Shown here in pieces: positions 35,794 through 44,526 of a stretch of DNA of 64,000 bases. Below the pieces are notes generated by a model, which made no database searches, had not been told where the DNA came from, and was given only the letters and a program-made list of their open reading frames with translations. A program made the position numbers and the translations under genes. Within the stretch, counting starts at the first letter, position 1, and each line of letters starts with the position of its first letter. Origin of the DNA: Tardiphaga robiniae (lineage in GTDB: Bacteria > Pseudomonadota > Alphaproteobacteria > Rhizobiales > Xanthobacteraceae); assembly GCF_013359755.1 (NCBI RefSeq), contig NZ_JABMCJ010000076.1, positions 124,001 through 188,000 on the forward strand, read 5' to 3'.

Positions 35794-35808
35794 TTAATAT
35801 AGCCTTAA
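35794..35808. promoter_or_regulatory. CtrA-type site before mlaE
   Basis: TTAA-TATAGCC-TTAA is a perfect TTAA-N7-TTAA match in the divergent region between mlaE and the epimerase gene, about 100 bases from mlaE and 140 from the other start. Confidence 0.45.
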
Positions 35809-35948
35809 TCCGCCCTGTCAGACACCGGCATTGCGTCGCAAACAAGTTCACGGCGATCACGTAAACTTATAGACACGCCAATACCCGCCGTTACCGGCAC
35901 AGCCCGAAAGACGCCGCATTGTCCGCATCCGACGCTGCCCCCACCCTA

Positions 35949-36920
35949 ATGACCGCCCGGATCGAGCAATGGCCGATCGCTGGCGCCTTCACCATCAGCC
36001 GCGGTGCCAAAACCGAGGCCGTCGTCGTGGTCGCCGAGATCCACCGCGGCGGTTTGACCGGCCGTGGCGAATGCGTCCCCTATGCGCGCTATGGCGAGAC
36101 CCCGGAGGCCACGCTGGCGGCTATCCTGGCGATGCAGGACCGATTTGCCGCGGGCCTCGACCGAAGCGCCCTGCAATCGACCATGCCTGCCGGTGCTGCC
36201 CGTAACGCCGTGGATTGCGCCCTGCTTGACCTCGAAGCCAAGAGCCAGGGCCAGCGCGTCTGGGACATGCTGCAGCGGCCGGCACCGCGCGCCTGCACCA
36301 CCGCCTATACGATCTCGCTTGGTACGCCCGAGGCGATGGCCTCCGCCACCGCAAAGGCCGCCTATCGACCGCTGCTGAAGATCAAGCTCGGCAGTGACGA
36401 CGACATCAGCCGCATCACGGCCGTGCGCCAGGCTGCACCGGAATCCGAGTTGATCGTCGATGCCAATGAGGCTTGGACGCCGGACAACCTGAAAGCCAAT
36501 CTCGATGCCTGCCATAACGCCGGCGTCACGCTGATCGAGCAGCCGCTGCCGGCAGGCAAGGATGATGCGCTGATGCATGTGCATCGGCCGATCATGGTTT
36601 GCGCCGACGAGAGCGTGCATGGCCTCGCTTCGCTCGAGGCGTTACGCGGGCGTTACGATGCGATCAACATCAAGCTCGACAAAGCCGGCGGCCTGACCGA
36701 AGCGCTGGCGATGGCCGATGCCGCGCGTGCCATGAATCTCGACATCATGGTCGGTTGCATGGTGGCGACGTCGCTGGCGATGGCGCCCGCGATGCTGATT
36801 GCGCAATATGCACGCTTCGTCGATCTTGATGGCCCGCTATTGCTCGCCGGAGATCGCGACGGCGGTCTGCGCTATGACGAAAGCACGGTCTATCCGCCCG
36901 ACGCGGCGCTCTGGGGCTGA
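35949..36920 (+). CDS. Dipeptide epimerase / enolase superfamily, MLE subgroup
   Basis: A 323-residue enolase-superfamily protein. The KxK pair is in LLKIKLG (near residue 150), metal ligands are in LIVDANEAW, IEQPLP and CADES, and the second catalytic Lys is in NIKLDKAGGL. This set fits L-Ala-D/L-Glu epimerase and relatives (YcjG, or N-acetyl-glutamate racemase DgcA). It probably recycles murein peptides, but substrate is not fixed by sequence. A TTG 30 bases earlier is an alternative start. Its last 31 bases overlap the convergent MFS gene. Confidence 0.82.
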   Translation: MTARIEQWPIAGAFTISRGAKTEAVVVVAEIHRGGLTGRGECVPYARYGETPEATLAAILAMQDRFAAGLDRSALQSTMPAGAARNAVDCALLDLEAKSQGQRVWDMLQRPAPRACTTAYTISLGTPEAMASATAKAAYRPLLKIKLGSDDDISRITAVRQAAPESELIVDANEAWTPDNLKANLDACHNAGVTLIEQPLPAGKDDALMHVHRPIMVCADESVHGLASLEALRGRYDAINIKLDKAGGLTEALAMADAARAMNLDIMVGCMVATSLAMAPAMLIAQYARFVDLDGPLLLAGDRDGGLRYDESTVYPPDAALWG

Positions 36921-38107
36921 TCGCCCGCAACGCCCGGCGGCTGCCCGGCGCGATGCCGGCCGAACCATGTGACGGTCGCGCCGGCCAGGCCAAGCACGGC
37001 CATCACGTAGTAAACGCCCTCGCCGTAACGCGCATAGATCGCGCCTGACAGAACTGCCATGCTGCTCATCACAAGGCCGGTGCAGGCGGTGACGTAGCCC
37101 TGCGCACGCGCCATGACGTGCGGCGGCACGTGATGCAGCAACAGGCCCATAGTACCGAGCTGCGTCAGGCCATAGGTCGCGCCGTGCAGCAATTGCACAA
37201 CCACGAGAATCGGGAGCGGAAGCGTTTGCGCGGTCAGCGTCCAACGCAACAATGCGCCGAGGCCACCGAGGATGACCATGGTCGCAGGTGCCAATGTCAG
37301 GCGTGGCGACACCGCGAACAGGATGATTTCGGCGAGCACGCCGAGCGTCCATAGACCAGCGATGGTGAGGCCGTCGAGCCCAGCCGCCTGCCAGGTGATC
37401 GACGCAAAGGTGTAGTAACCGGCATGGCTGCCCTGGATCAGTGCGGCGGAGATCGCGATGGCGAGGAAGCCGGGATCGCGTAGCAACGCGCTTGCCTTCG
37501 AGAGCACCGTACCGTCGCCTGTCGGCACGCCCAACGGCTGCAGACCAAGGCTGACGACAGCCGACAGCACCATCGCTGCAACAATCACCCAGATCAAATG
37601 CTCACCGTCGAGCCAGTTGACCACCAGACCGCAGGCAAGCGCGCCAACCACGAAGGCGGCCGAGCCCCACAGCCGCAGCGGACCGTAACTGAAGCCGAAG
37701 CGCACCACGCCTTTCAGCGCATAGCCATCGGTCAACGCCGTGAGCGGCGTCCAGACCACTGCCGTCAGCGCGAACACCAGGAGCACGGCGAGCGGTTCGC
37801 GTAGCGTGCCTACTGTCGCAAAGCCGATCATGGTGAGGAAGGCACAGACAATCATCGTCTGGCGCAGGGCATGACGGCGCTCTGCGAAAGCGGTGATGAA
37901 GGGCAGCGTGGTGAAGCGCGTCATCGACGGCACAGCAAGGATGGCGCCGATCCAGGTCGGGTCGATGCCGATCGCCTTCAGCCAGACCGGGAAGAACGGC
38001 AGATAGAAGCCGCTGGAGCCGAACACGGTGCCGTAGAACATCGCCAGCCGCTGCGCGAATTTGCGGCGGATTTGCGGGGCGCTATGGGTGGCAGATTCGG
38101 CTATCAT
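36890..38107 (-). CDS. MFS transporter, HcaT/nucleoside-permease-like
   Basis: A 405-residue permease with about 12 helices. The pattern FYGTVFGSSGFYLPFFPVWL, then PSMTRFTTLPFITAFAERRHALRQ and FGFSYGPLRLWGSAAF, is that of the 3-phenylpropionate transporter HcaT and its relatives. HcaT-like proteins are broadly distributed in rhizobia, and the substrate here is open. The start at 38107 is preferred over an upstream open stretch of 42 codons. It converges on the epimerase gene with a 31-base overlap. Confidence 0.78.
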   Translation of the reverse strand: MIAESATHSAPQIRRKFAQRLAMFYGTVFGSSGFYLPFFPVWLKAIGIDPTWIGAILAVPSMTRFTTLPFITAFAERRHALRQTMIVCAFLTMIGFATVGTLREPLAVLLVFALTAVVWTPLTALTDGYALKGVVRFGFSYGPLRLWGSAAFVVGALACGLVVNWLDGEHLIWVIVAAMVLSAVVSLGLQPLGVPTGDGTVLSKASALLRDPGFLAIAISAALIQGSHAGYYTFASITWQAAGLDGLTIAGLWTLGVLAEIILFAVSPRLTLAPATMVILGGLGALLRWTLTAQTLPLPILVVVQLLHGATYGLTQLGTMGLLLHHVPPHVMARAQGYVTACTGLVMSSMAVLSGAIYARYGEGVYYVMAVLGLAGATVTWFGRHRAGQPPGVAGDQPQSAASGG

Positions 38108-38183
38108 GAGGTGAATTGCGATTCGCCACGGGATCGTGGAGATGGTTACATACCGCGCATCCCTGTGCGCGCCACGAGTTATC

Positions 38184-39437
38184 ATGATGGCCGAAGAAGC
38201 ATTTGCCCTGTCGCCGATCTCCGCCCGGCCCACCCTGCCGGGCGAGGCAGACTATGACGCGATCCGCGAAGCCTTCATGGAGACCGCGCGCGGCCGCTGG
38301 TTTCTTGCCGAATATGCCAAGCGCAACCGCACCGCCGATACCAGCCTGGTTCTCGAAGCCGTCACGCGCCTTGAAGCCAATCTCGCCGCCCAGAAGCAGG
38401 CGCCGGCGCTGAGCCTGATCGCCGCGCTCGGCGCGATCCGTTCTGCCGTCCGTCAGGCCAAGGCCAGCGCCATAGAGGCGATGCCGCGCGTCGACACCGA
38501 CGAGGTTTTGACCGGTGCCCGCAACGGCACCCGCATCATCCGCGAGATCGCCTGGACGCTGCGCGAATGCGGCGCCGACACGCGCATCTGCGATCTCCTG
38601 GACACACAGGTGAAGGCCATCGAGGCCGGCCAGCAGGCGCTCAACGGCAATGGCCGCGAGGACGTGTTGGCGAGCTACGACTTGCTGATGCAGCGCATCG
38701 AGCAGATGGTCGATGGCAGCGCGGCGACAACTGCGCAGGCCGAACCGACTCCGGTTGCCGAGAAGGCTGAGCACGTTGTCGCAGAAGCGCGCGAAGCATC
38801 CGTGACGCCGCTGTTCAAGTCACAGGCGAGCGAAGTGTTGGCTGAGACGGTCACGATCTCAAGCACTGCACCGGCGCGCGCGGCTGCCCAGCCGGTCTTT
38901 GCGGAAACGGTCGCAGCAGAGGCCGTTGCCGAAGCAGTTGCTCCTATCGCAGAAGCCACCGTGGAGCTCGCCGCGACGATGGCCGAGGCCTCCGCGGCTA
39001 TCGCCGCAGACGATGTCCCGCAAGCGTCTGAAACGGCAGGGATTGCAGAGGACGAACATGACCTCGCCGTCCTCGATATGGTCGCCGCAGAGATGGGCGC
39101 GCTCGATCTGAGCGAGCCGGACATTATTGAGCCTCAGCTTGCCGAGCCTCAATACCTTGAGCCTGAGGTGATGCGGGTTGAAGCTGTCGCTGTTCAGTCA
39201 GCCGAGCCCGAAGCCCTCAATCCCGATCTGATGACGCTGGCGCAGATCGCCGAGGTTGCACTGGCACCCGAGCCGCCGCAGCCAGATCTGGTACCTCAGC
39301 CGGAAGCCGCCGCGCCATCACTCGGCGCAGCGCTGATCGCTGGCGGCGTGATCGCGGATCCGAACGCACCGGCATTGGACCCGCTGGCGCCAATCCGCAA
39401 GATGACGCAGGCCGAGAAGATCGCGTTCTTCTCGTAA
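38184..39437 (+). CDS. Conserved alphaproteobacterial protein with Ala/Glu-rich tail
   Basis: A 417-residue protein. Residues 15-170 form a compact helical domain with the conserved stretch AFMETARGRWFLAEYAKRN. The rest is a low-complexity Ala/Glu/Pro region (EAVAEAVAPIAEATVELAA; SEPDIIEPQLAEPQYLEPE) ending KMTQAEKIAFFS. The conserved head is known to me only from uncharacterised proteins of this group. The acidic tail might be a flexible tether. Starts at 38184 and 38187 are adjacent ATGs. Its neighbours are unrelated in function. Confidence 0.65.
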   Translation: MMAEEAFALSPISARPTLPGEADYDAIREAFMETARGRWFLAEYAKRNRTADTSLVLEAVTRLEANLAAQKQAPALSLIAALGAIRSAVRQAKASAIEAMPRVDTDEVLTGARNGTRIIREIAWTLRECGADTRICDLLDTQVKAIEAGQQALNGNGREDVLASYDLLMQRIEQMVDGSAATTAQAEPTPVAEKAEHVVAEAREASVTPLFKSQASEVLAETVTISSTAPARAAAQPVFAETVAAEAVAEAVAPIAEATVELAATMAEASAAIAADDVPQASETAGIAEDEHDLAVLDMVAAEMGALDLSEPDIIEPQLAEPQYLEPEVMRVEAVAVQSAEPEALNPDLMTLAQIAEVALAPEPPQPDLVPQPEAAAPSLGAALIAGGVIADPNAPALDPLAPIRKMTQAEKIAFFS

Positions 39438-39452
39438 GCGCCTCAATCCCGA

Positions 39453-40439
39453 TCAGGCATTGATGATCCTGGCGTAAAGATCCGCATCGACATTGCCACC
39501 CGACAAAACGATCACGACCGTCTTGCCGCGCGCGTCGAAACGCCCCTGCATCAGCGCGGCCAACGCCACGGCGCCGCCGGGTTCGACCACCAGCTTCAAG
39601 TCGCGGAACGCAAAAGCCATCGCCTTGCGGACTTCGTCGTCGGTGGCCGTGACGCCCCCCGACAGCAGATGCTGATTGACGGCGAAGGTGATTTCGCCGG
39701 GCGTCAGGGCCATCAGAGCGTCGCAGATCGTGCGGCCCGAATTGCTGTGCGCGACGCGCTTGCCGGCGCGCAATGAGAGTCCGTGATCGTCAAACCCCGC
39801 AGGCTCGGCGACGATGATTGCCGTCTCGGGGAAACGCGCCTTCACGGCGGTCGCGATGCCACCGATCAAACCGCCGCCGGAGGCCTGTGCAGACACGATG
39901 TCCGGCACGATGCCGAGGGCGGCCATGTCCTCGGCGATCTCGCGTCCGACAGTACCCTGCCCGGCCATCACGAACGGGTCGTCATAGGGCGGCACGACCG
40001 TGGCGCCGCTCTTGCCGGCAATATCGCGGGCGATGGCTTCGCGGTCTTCCTTGTCGCGGTCATAGAGCACGACTTCGGCGCCATAGCCCCTGGTTCGCTC
40101 GACCTTCGACACCGGCGCATCGGACGGCATCACGATGGTCGCCTTCATGCCGAGTATCTGCGCTGCGGCGGCAACGCCCTGTGCGTGATTGCCGGAGGAG
40201 AATGCGACGACGCCCCTGCCGCGCTCACCCTCGGGGATCGAGGAAATCTTGTTGAAGGCGCCGCGAAACTTGAACGAGCCGGTTCGCTGCAGCACTTCGG
40301 GCTTCAGGAACACTTTCGCGCCGGTCAGCGCATCGAGCGCAGGCGACCGGAGCAACGGCGTACGCGCTGCATAAGGGGCGATGACGCGCGCGGCGGCATC
40401 GATATCGGCGGATGTGATCGGCAATGGAGTGTTTGTCAT
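39453..40439 (-). CDS. Threonine/serine dehydratase (PLP)
   Basis: A 328-residue fold-type II PLP enzyme. The Schiff-base lysine is K57 in SFKFRGA, and the Gly-rich phosphate loop is SGGGLIGG. There is no C-terminal ACT regulatory domain, so it resembles the catabolic TdcB or a serine racemase rather than biosynthetic IlvA. It converts L-threonine to 2-oxobutanoate and ammonia. It follows agt on the same strand with 53 bases between. It may make 2-oxobutanoate for the MdeB-like E1 enzyme at 52246, but this is only a suggestion. Confidence 0.85.
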   Translation of the reverse strand: MTNTPLPITSADIDAAARVIAPYAARTPLLRSPALDALTGAKVFLKPEVLQRTGSFKFRGAFNKISSIPEGERGRGVVAFSSGNHAQGVAAAAQILGMKATIVMPSDAPVSKVERTRGYGAEVVLYDRDKEDREAIARDIAGKSGATVVPPYDDPFVMAGQGTVGREIAEDMAALGIVPDIVSAQASGGGLIGGIATAVKARFPETAIIVAEPAGFDDHGLSLRAGKRVAHSNSGRTICDALMALTPGEITFAVNQHLLSGGVTATDDEVRKAMAFAFRDLKLVVEPGGAVALAALMQGRFDARGKTVVIVLSGGNVDADLYARIINA

Positions 40440-40492
40440 GGGCGCATTTTATCGCGCGGCACAACCAGCGGGCAAGCTATACCAATCGCAGA

Positions 40493-41542
40493 TCAGGCAG
40501 CAAAACGCGGATGCTTCGCTGCGGACGGTGCACGGGCAGCGATTTCGGCCCGCACATGGCTGATATTGTTGACGAAAGCGCGTGCCGACGCTTCCCAAGT
40601 GTGACCGGCAGCAAACTTGAGACAATCTTGCGGCGAGATTTCGAGCGCCTTGAGACAGGCCTGCCGCAAGTCATCCGACAACACACCGACCGGCGACGCG
40701 CCGATCACGTCCTTCGGACCCGTCACCGGGAAGGCTGCCACCGGCACGCCGCTCGCTAGCGCCTCGAGCAGCACGAGACCATAGGTGTCGGTCTTACTCG
40801 GAAACACGAAGACATCGGCTGAGGCATAGGCAACTGCCAGAGCCTCGCCCTGCAGCCCGCCCATGAACAGTGCATCCGGGTATTTCGCTTCGAGCGCCGC
40901 ACGCGCCGGACCATCGCCGACCACGACCTTGGTGCCCGGCAGATCGAGATCGAGAAAGGCTTCGAGATTCTTCTCGACGGCGACGCGGCCGACCGAGAGG
41001 AAAATGGGCTTCGGCTTGCCGAGATCGACCTGCCGCGGATGAAACAGATTGGCGTCGACGCCGCGCGGCCACAGCACGACATTACGGAAGCCGCGGTCAC
41101 GTAGCTCGGTCGCCAACGCCGGCGTTGCCGCCATCACCGCGGAACTCGCCCCATGGAAACGGCGCAGGCCGGCCCAAACCCAAGACTCCGGGATCGGAAA
41201 ACGCGCCGAGATATATTCGGGAAAGCGCGTGTGGAAACTGGTGGTGAAGGGAATGTTGCGACGGCGGCAATAAGCACGCGCGGAAAATCCGATCGGGCCT
41301 TCGGTGGCGATATGGATATTGTCGGGCTTCGCCTCGTCGATCAGTTGTGCAATCTTGCGGCGGCTCGGGATCGCAACGCGCAAATCAGCGTAGCTCGGCA
41401 GCCCGACCGTACGAAACGATTCCGGCGTGAGAAAACTCACATCGACGCCAAAGCCCTTCGCCGCCTCCGCCATCATCGTCAGCGTGCGCACGACACCGTT
41501 GACTTGGGGATGCCAGGCGTCGGTAGCAACGAGAATGCGCAT
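40493..41542 (-). CDS. agt: Diacylglycerol glycosyltransferase, Agt-like (GT4)
   Basis: A 349-residue GT-B glycosyltransferase with MRILVATDAWHPQVNGVVRTL at the start and the C-terminal motif FPSKTDTYGLVLLEALASG, which binds the sugar nucleotide. In Agrobacterium and related bacteria, Agt makes glycolipids from diacylglycerol during phosphate starvation and is encoded beside plcP. Here it starts 14 bases after plcP. Assignment as Agt rests mainly on this pairing; other GT4 enzymes share the motifs. Confidence 0.7.
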   Translation of the reverse strand: MRILVATDAWHPQVNGVVRTLTMMAEAAKGFGVDVSFLTPESFRTVGLPSYADLRVAIPSRRKIAQLIDEAKPDNIHIATEGPIGFSARAYCRRRNIPFTTSFHTRFPEYISARFPIPESWVWAGLRRFHGASSAVMAATPALATELRDRGFRNVVLWPRGVDANLFHPRQVDLGKPKPIFLSVGRVAVEKNLEAFLDLDLPGTKVVVGDGPARAALEAKYPDALFMGGLQGEALAVAYASADVFVFPSKTDTYGLVLLEALASGVPVAAFPVTGPKDVIGASPVGVLSDDLRQACLKALEISPQDCLKFAAGHTWEASARAFVNNISHVRAEIAARAPSAAKHPRFAA

Positions 41543-41556
41543 CAGGCCGCCATCCT

Positions 41557-42354
41557 TCACGCCGCCTTGGCCGGTGCAAGCGCCTGCACCGGCATGCCGC
41601 GGCGGACCGGATCGGTCCAGGTAATGATCTCGAAGCGGCCATCCTCGTGTTCGACCAGCGCCGTACAGCTTTCGACCCAATCGCCGCAATTCATGTAACG
41701 GATGCCGTGCTCGTCACGGATCGTCGCGTAGTGGATATGACCGCAGATCACACCGTCAGCGCTGTGGCGCCGTGCCTCGCCGGCCAGCGTCTCTTCGAAT
41801 GCGCCGATATAGTTGACGGCGTTCTTCACCTTCATCTTGGCCCATTTCGACAGCGACCAGTAAGGGAAGCCGAACAATTTGCGCAGCGCATTGACCAGAC
41901 GATTCATCTGGATCGCGAAGTCATAAGCCTTGTCGCCGAGATGGGCGAGCCAGCGCGCGTTCTGCACCACGAGGTCGAAAATGTCGCCATGGATGACAAG
42001 ATACTTCTTGCCGTCCGCGCCTTCATGCGTCGCAGTCTCGACGACCTCGATGCCGCCGAAATGCGTACCGTAATAGCTCCGCAGGAACTCGTCGTGATTG
42101 CCGGGAATGTAAACGACCTTGGCGCCCTTGCGCACCTTGCGCAGCATCTTCTGCACGAAGTCGTTATGGGACTGCGGCCAGTGCCAGCCGGATTTCAGCG
42201 CCCAACCATCGACGATGTCGCCGACGAGATAGATGGTATCGGCATCATGGGTACGGAGGAAGTCCAGCAGCCGGTCAGCCTGCGATCCGCGGGCGCCAAG
42301 GTGGACGTCGGAGATAAACAAGGTGCGAAAGCGCTTTTCGTTGCCTTCACTCAT
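41557..42354 (-). CDS. plcP: PlcP-type phospholipase C (metallophosphoesterase, LpxH-like)
   Basis: A 265-residue calcineurin-like phosphoesterase with DVHLG, VGDIVDGW, PGNHDEFL, HGDIFD and GHIHY metal-binding motifs. Family databases tend to name it UDP-2,3-diacylglucosamine diphosphatase, but its pairing with the adjacent glycosyltransferase matches PlcP of Sinorhizobium, which cuts phosphatidylcholine to diacylglycerol under phosphate stress. The ATG at 42354 has GGAAAGAGA upstream. A Pho box candidate lies 38-55 bases before it. An LpxH role is less likely but not excluded. Confidence 0.72.
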   Translation of the reverse strand: MSEGNEKRFRTLFISDVHLGARGSQADRLLDFLRTHDADTIYLVGDIVDGWALKSGWHWPQSHNDFVQKMLRKVRKGAKVVYIPGNHDEFLRSYYGTHFGGIEVVETATHEGADGKKYLVIHGDIFDLVVQNARWLAHLGDKAYDFAIQMNRLVNALRKLFGFPYWSLSKWAKMKVKNAVNYIGAFEETLAGEARRHSADGVICGHIHYATIRDEHGIRYMNCGDWVESCTALVEHEDGRFEIITWTDPVRRGMPVQALAPAKAA

Positions 42355-42391
42355 CACGTCTCTTTCCATGTCGAGCAGCTAACTGATTTGC

Positions 42392-42409
42392 ATGACACGG
42401 CGATGACGA
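42392..42409 (-). promoter_or_regulatory. Candidate Pho box before plcP-agt
   Basis: On the minus strand TCGTCAT-CGCC-GTGTCAT matches the rhizobial PhoB repeat CTGTCAT-N4-CTGTCAT at 11 of 14 positions, with the correct 11-base period. It lies between the pmtA stop and the plcP start, 38-55 bases from the latter. Confidence 0.5.
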
Positions 42410-42410
42410 T

Positions 42411-43070
42411 TTACGCCGCCAGCGCCGCCGCGGTTCGCTCAAAAGTAACCAATGTGTAGATGCCGAACGGCGCCACCTTGCGGCGTTCGACGAGGATCGA
42501 TTCAGCGTTCGATTGCGACCACGCCTGCAGCCGCGCGAACGGAAATTCCGGGCGCAGACCGAGCGAGCGCGTCTTCACGGCGGCCCAGCGCTCGACGGCG
42601 GCTGCCAGACCAGTCTCCGAATACAGATGATTGACGAGAATGATGCGGCCGCCCGGCTTCACCACACGGTGGCATTCCGACAGCACCTGCTCGGGATTCT
42701 CGACCAGCGTAATCACGAACTGTGCGACGACACAGTCGAAACTGGCATCGGCAAAGGTCATCGCATGGGCGTCCATCTCCCTGATGTCCTTGACCCATGG
42801 ATAGCGGCCGGTTGCCATCTTGGCGCGCGCCTTGGCGAGCATGGGCGCGCTCAGATCGATACCGGTGATCTCGGTTGTCGCATCATAGTCATCGAATGAC
42901 AGGCCGGTGCCGACGCCGACTTCAAGCACCTTGCCGCCCACAGCGCGCGCTGCTTCCGCAGCCGCACGGCGCCCCTTCAGCATCACCGGACCGCACACCG
43001 CATCATAGATCGGAGCCCAGCGCGCATAGGCCGTTTCAACAATGGACTTTTCGAGATCCAGCGTCGTCAT
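42411..43070 (-). CDS. pmtA: Phosphatidylethanolamine N-methyltransferase, PmtA-like
   Basis: A 219-residue class I SAM methyltransferase. Motif I is VLEVGVGTGLS (about residues 48-58), with IDLSAPML and NHLYSE further on. This matches the Rhodobacter-type Pmt that methylates phosphatidylethanolamine to phosphatidylcholine. It sits immediately upstream of plcP, whose substrate is phosphatidylcholine, which supports the call. A UbiE-like methyltransferase is the alternative. Confidence 0.7.
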   Translation of the reverse strand: MTTLDLEKSIVETAYARWAPIYDAVCGPVMLKGRRAAAEAARAVGGKVLEVGVGTGLSFDDYDATTEITGIDLSAPMLAKARAKMATGRYPWVKDIREMDAHAMTFADASFDCVVAQFVITLVENPEQVLSECHRVVKPGGRIILVNHLYSETGLAAAVERWAAVKTRSLGLRPEFPFARLQAWSQSNAESILVERRKVAPFGIYTLVTFERTAAALAA

Positions 43071-43204
43071 CGAAGGTTCCGCCCAGCGTGTCCGGAAGAA
43101 TCGGACAACCCATTTGCTGTTCGGCTGATATCAAGCCGGGATGACAGATCGACGACAGAGTGTCGCAGGAACAAGTATCTGAGTGCTGTAGACACACCCT
43201 GTGT

Positions 43205-43258
43205 CACCCATCCTGAGAAGCTCGCTCCTGGGAGGCTCGAAGGATGAGGCTATGGGTG
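43205..43258. repeat. REP-like palindromic element
   Basis: CACCCAT at 43205 pairs with ATGGGTG at 43252, and an inner CTCC-TG-GGAG pair lies at 43225-43234. The related sequence CCTCATCCTTCGAG on the minus strand is a familiar intergenic repeat of Bradyrhizobium relatives. It is the only recognisable element in the 303-base gap 43071-43373. Confidence 0.5.
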
Positions 43259-43373
43259 CCTCGGCGCATCCAGGGCCCTAAGACGTTGACGGCGATGGCA
43301 AAGAACCATGCCACCCGCAGAACCATTCGTATCTATTAACAGCCACTAAAGGTTTTCCACGCAGGATTCGACG

Positions 43374-44447
43374 ATGGGCACGCTCAGAATCATCCTCGCG
43401 ATTTCCGTTGCATTCGCGCATTTCGGGCTGCCTTTCGGCATTCTCACCAGCGACATCGCCGTACAGAGCTTCTTTGTTATTTCTGGGTTCTATATGGCCC
43501 TGGTGCTGAACGAGAAATACGCGCCCGGTTCCTATCGGCTGTTCATCTCCAACCGCCTGCTGCGCCTGTTTCCGGCATACCTGCTCGTGCTGACTCTCTC
43601 CCTCGTCGTGACCGGGCACTGGAAGCAACTGATGTCTCTGGACCCGTTTGACGCCGCATATTTCGTCGTCTCCCAATTAGTGATCATTGGTCAGGAGACG
43701 TACTTTTTTCTGGTCGTTCGAGATGGTGGGCTGGCGCTCGCCTTGCAGCCGGCCGGTGTACCCGACCTGCTCTACACATTCGCCCCGATTCCGCAGGCAT
43801 GGACTCTGGCACTGGAGATCTACTTCTATCTACTCGCGCCGTTGCTGGTGAGACGAGGACCGATCGTGATTGCCTCAGTTATCGCTGCAAGCCTTGTCTT
43901 CCGGATGGGAGTTCAATGGCTATTCGGCTTCAGTGGAGACCCGTGGTCCTATCGCGTATTTCCTTCCGAGATGGCGTTATTCTGCGCGGGAGCGCTAGGC
44001 TACCAAGTATACGCATCCGGAGATGACAGCAGGCGAGCGCGCCTGAATGGATTGCTCGTACTGGCTTCGGCGCTGATATTCGTTTGCCTCACGATCAACA
44101 AGTCGAAAGGATTCGAGACGCTGCCGTCGATCTCGTTCCTCGCCATTGTGATCGGTGCAGTTCCCAGACTGTTCGAGCTAAGCAAGAACATAGGATGGGA
44201 CAGATACCTCGGCGAGCTGTCCTATCCAATCTATATCTGCCATTTTCTATTTGGATGGATATTGCTGCCGGAGACGCTTCTAGCGTCCTATGGCGCGCTA
44301 TTCCTCACCGTGACGACGTCGATACTGATCTATCATCTTGTCGATCAGCCGATCGATCGCTGGCGACAAAAGCGCTTTGCCCGAATTCAACGCAAGGTGA
44401 GCGAGCGCGGCCCATTAAGCAGCCGCGTAACGGTGCGACCGACTTAA
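43374..44447 (+). CDS. Acyltransferase 3 family membrane protein
   Basis: A 357-residue polytopic protein of the OafA/Acyl_transf_3 family, with about 10 helices. The conserved N-terminal histidine region is SVAFAHFGLPFG, followed by FFVISGFYMALVL, and YLGELSYPIYICHFLFGW lies near the C-terminus. Such proteins O-acetylate or acylate surface sugars. Its codon use looks less GC-rich by eye than its left neighbours, and its stop lies at the edge of the thiD relic. It looks like part of the accessory segment. Confidence 0.82.
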   Translation: MGTLRIILAISVAFAHFGLPFGILTSDIAVQSFFVISGFYMALVLNEKYAPGSYRLFISNRLLRLFPAYLLVLTLSLVVTGHWKQLMSLDPFDAAYFVVSQLVIIGQETYFFLVVRDGGLALALQPAGVPDLLYTFAPIPQAWTLALEIYFYLLAPLLVRRGPIVIASVIAASLVFRMGVQWLFGFSGDPWSYRVFPSEMALFCAGALGYQVYASGDDSRRARLNGLLVLASALIFVCLTINKSKGFETLPSISFLAIVIGAVPRLFELSKNIGWDRYLGELSYPIYICHFLFGWILLPETLLASYGALFLTVTTSILIYHLVDQPIDRWRQKRFARIQRKVSERGPLSSRVTVRPT

Positions 44448-44526
44448 TAGAACGGGTAGAAACGATGCACCCGGCCGGTCCTGTGGCCGCCCCTGATCAG
44501 CACAGCCTTGCAGCCGAGCGCAAGCG
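44443..44526 (-). pseudogene. Decayed thiD fragment
   Basis: 44471-44526 matches 51094-51149 inside thiD at 51 of 56 bases. 44443-44471 resembles the thiD 3' end at 50841-50869 (22 of 29, including AATAGAACG and GATGCACC). The two parts are joined with the intervening 220 or so bases of thiD missing. It reads on the minus strand like the intact gene. Beyond 44526 the similarity stops. The 369-base gap to the next gene also holds a direct repeat copy but no convincing gene. Confidence 0.7.

Noticed and set aside
35815-35832. CTGTCAG-ACAC-CGGCATT as a Pho box
   Set aside because: Only the first half resembles the consensus; the second half matches at about three of seven positions.
43278-43676. 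A 132-residue minus-strand frame
   Set aside because: It is antisense to the start of the acyltransferase and resembles no known family.
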